DNA of 29,563 nucleotides, from the NCBI GenBank assembly GCA_963814875.1, contig CAWFFJ010000007.1:1-29563 (forward strand), read 5' to 3'. The stretch's first letter is position 1. The number at the start of each line of letters is the position of its first letter. Under the pieces are notes generated by a model. That model saw only the letters and a list, made by a program, of their open reading frames with translations, did not search any database and had not been told where the DNA came from. The DNA is from CAVSIS01 sp963814875. Lineage in GTDB: Bacteria > Acidobacteriota > Thermoanaerobaculia > Thermoanaerobaculales > Sulfomarinibacteraceae. Position numbers and translations under genes: made by a program. This document shows, piece after piece, positions 28,017 to 29,563 of the stretch.

Positions 28017-29563
28017 TCACCTGCTGCCCCCGGGCACCCGTTTCTCGAGGTCGCGCTGCCAGTCGGTGACGATCTCGATCTGGCGCGGCACGAGGGCGTC
28101 GGGGATGCGAACCCCCAGGACGCGTGAGCCGTCGGCCGTGACGTCGTAGGTCCGGACCTCCTCGATGTCGCCGCGGACCACCGGAAACGGGAACAGCGTG
28201 CGCGGCGGATCGAACTCGAAGCCGCCGCCAAGACGGGTCGACACCACGCGCAGCACGTCGAGGTGGCGATAGAAGATCTCTCCGCTGCCCTTGGCCCAGA
28301 CCGGTTCGGTGCCTCCGTCGGCGGAGATCTGAAACCTCTGCCCGGGGCCCGGGAAGGCTTCCACGTAGATCTCGGGGCGCCCGTTCTCGTTCGACTGGTA
28401 CGCGAGCCAGCGCCCGTCCGGCGAGAACGAGGCGTTCTTCTCCTCGGCGCGGCTGACCCGGAACTGTCGTGTCGGCTCGCTGCCGTCGATCGGGCGCACC
28501 CAGAGGTCGAAGCCGGTCTGCTCCCCGGTCACCGCGAACGCCATCCAGCGGCCGTCCGGCGACACCGCTACGTCGCTGGTGTCGAGCTCGGACGGCTGGT
28601 CCCAGAGCGGTCGCCCTGCATCCGGAGAGTCGGACGGAATCCGGTAGAGATCGAACGGCGGACGGTCGACGACGTAGTACAGCTCGCTGCCGTCGCTCGA
28701 CCACACCGGCCCGAACTCCGTCCCCTCGCCGCTGGTGAGCCGCGACAGGGTGCCGCGCTCGAGCGAAAGGGTCCACAGGTCCTGGCTCTCCTGCTGGATG
28801 GTGACGGCAGCGCGGCGGCCGTCGGGCGAGAGGGAGACGCTCAGGAAGCGACGCTGCTGGGAGGCGGCAGGCTGCTCCCGCCCGGTACGGTCGAACCAGA
28901 CCAGCTCGCGCATGGGATTGCCCTGCGACTCACTCACGTAGGCCAGCGTGCCCCGGCTCGACACGGCGACCATCGCGGTGCCGCTGGTCTGGGACACGCG
29001 CAGGTCGTCGACCACCTCGACCGCCGGACCGGTCACGGTCGCTGTCTCGGGGTCGAAGGGGACCGCGAACAGCCTCTGCCCCTTGGCATAGAGCAGGTGA
29101 CCTCCGGCCACGTAGCGCGAGAAGAACCCCCCTTCGATCACCCAGCGGACCTCGCGCGTGGCGAGGTCGAGCACCCCGATCCGGGAGCGGTCGACCGGGG
29201 TACGGAAGGCGGTGAACACGACCTTGCCTTTGCCGGGCAGCGGGTCCGGCCACCAGTGTCCGAGCTCGCCGGTGGAGCGATCCGGGGTCGTCAGCCGCTC
29301 GAGCTCGCCGCCCCGCTCCGAAACCCTGAAGAGGCCATCCGAGTAGACCGGGGCGACGACGAGGGTTCCGTCCGACAGCCAGGCGGCCCCGCCGGCGCCC
29401 CGGCTGTCGCCGAGCTTGAACGGACGCCCTCCCTCGACCGGCACCTTGAGCAGCTGGCCGCCCGCGAAAAAGCCGATCCAGCGGCCGTCTGGCGAGAAGA
29501 AGGCCGCGTCGCCATCCTCGGTACCGGGGATCGCCCGGGCGTCATCCTCGCCGAAGCTGCGGC
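28017..29563 (-). CDS. PD40 beta-propeller protein, probably the sensor half of another Ser/Thr kinase (partial, runs off the window)
   Basis: The frame is open to the right edge: in-frame codons beyond the first GTG (29444) read FFSPDGRWIGFFAGGQLLK and continue to 29563, so the 5' end is outside the window. About 514 codons are visible. PD40 blades are clear: SVSLSPDGRRAAVTIQQES, VWSSDGSELYYVV, AVSPDGRWMAFAVTGE, SFSPDGRWLAYQSNENGRP and EIYVEAFPGPGQRFQISADG. It closes with DVTADGSRVLGVRIPD and a TDWQRDLEKRV tail, the usual end of kinase-PD40 proteins. By comparison with its neighbours, a kinase domain and TM helix probably lie upstream, but none is visible here. The stop is five bases from the next gene's start, so it leads the operon as seen in this window. 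Confidence 0.88.
   Translation of the reverse strand, partial: RSFGEDDARAIPGTEDGDAAFFSPDGRWIGFFAGGQLLKVPVEGGRPFKLGDSRGAGGAAWLSDGTLVVAPVYSDGLFRVSERGGELERLTTPDRSTGELGHWWPDPLPGKGKVVFTAFRTPVDRSRIGVLDLATREVRWVIEGGFFSRYVAGGHLLYAKGQRLFAVPFDPETATVTGPAVEVVDDLRVSQTSGTAMVAVSSRGTLAYVSESQGNPMRELVWFDRTGREQPAASQQRRFLSVSLSPDGRRAAVTIQQESQDLWTLSLERGTLSRLTSGEGTEFGPVWSSDGSELYYVVDRPPFDLYRIPSDSPDAGRPLWDQPSELDTSDVAVSPDGRWMAFAVTGEQTGFDLWVRPIDGSEPTRQFRVSRAEEKNASFSPDGRWLAYQSNENGRPEIYVEAFPGPGQRFQISADGGTEPVWAKGSGEIFYRHLDVLRVVSTRLGGGFEFDPPRTLFPFPVVRGDIEEVRTYDVTADGSRVLGVRIPDALVPRQIEIVTDWQRDLEKRVPGGSR

Noticed and set aside
27629..28231. N-terminal extension of the PD40 kinase frame
   Set aside because: The 201 extra codons are Arg/Pro-rich and overlap the small 128-aa gene and the preceding propeller gene. 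The GTG at 27628 gives the normal kinase N-terminus.

Overview
The window is very GC-rich and has strong G/C third-position bias. It is dominated by membrane-anchored Hanks-type Ser/Thr protein kinases fused to TPR or TolB/PD40 beta-propeller domains, and it also carries an ECF sigma factor of the Sigma70_ECF (SigX6) type. In my experience this mix is most typical of Acidobacteriota (Thermoanaerobaculia, Vicinamibacteria or Holophagae-like lineages). The assignment is an inference from gene content. No rRNA, tRNA, CRISPR array or transposase gene was seen.

Layout. 1-498 is a leader with one perfect 12-bp hairpin. 499-3294 (+) encodes a large exported protein: seven repeats that look like a seven-bladed propeller, then beta-sandwich modules. 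3391-3966 (-) is the ECF sigma factor, and 4459-6888 (-) is a kinase-TPR protein upstream of it on the same strand. 6985-7212 (-) is a remnant of the C-terminus of an M1-peptidase/ABC-permease protein. 7377-7667 (-) is an RRM RNA-binding protein with a clear terminator. 8444-9397 and 9394-9693 (+) are a translationally coupled lipase-like hydrolase and a small helical protein. 9920-10558 (-) is a secreted beta-protein gene broken by one in-frame TAG. 10888-11439 (+) is a TNF/C1q-like jelly-roll protein, and 11500-12804 (-) an unrecognised secreted Cys/Trp-rich protein. 12992-13693 (-) is a winged-helix plus FHA regulator. From 13763 to the right edge everything is on the minus strand: a frameshifted small gene, a kinase-TPR gene, four kinase-PD40 genes (one frameshifted), a 128-aa conserved-looking protein, and the C-terminal part of another PD40 protein that runs off the window.

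How the genes may work together. The right-hand block is a nearly continuous rightmost-to-leftmost transcription unit. It has GTGA and ATGA stop/start overlaps, so several receptor-like kinases (cytoplasmic kinase, one TM helix, extracytoplasmic propeller or TPR) are probably co-expressed. The FHA-winged-helix protein just downstream is a candidate phospho-threonine-reading transcription factor for them. The ECF sigma next to the first kinase is a second kinase-linked transcription output. Two kinase genes share a nearly identical catalytic core but have different sensor domains.

The most unusual signal is a structured repeat of about 100 nt, a short hairpin followed by an 80-nt hairpin. It occurs three times (4044-4142 inverted, 4363-4461, 9823-9922) and shows compensatory base changes. 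Two copies supply the TAG stop codon of the minus-strand gene that runs into them. The window also has an unusual density of broken reading frames: one amber codon, about four frameshifts and one gene remnant. This is either real decay or assembly error, and raw reads would decide.
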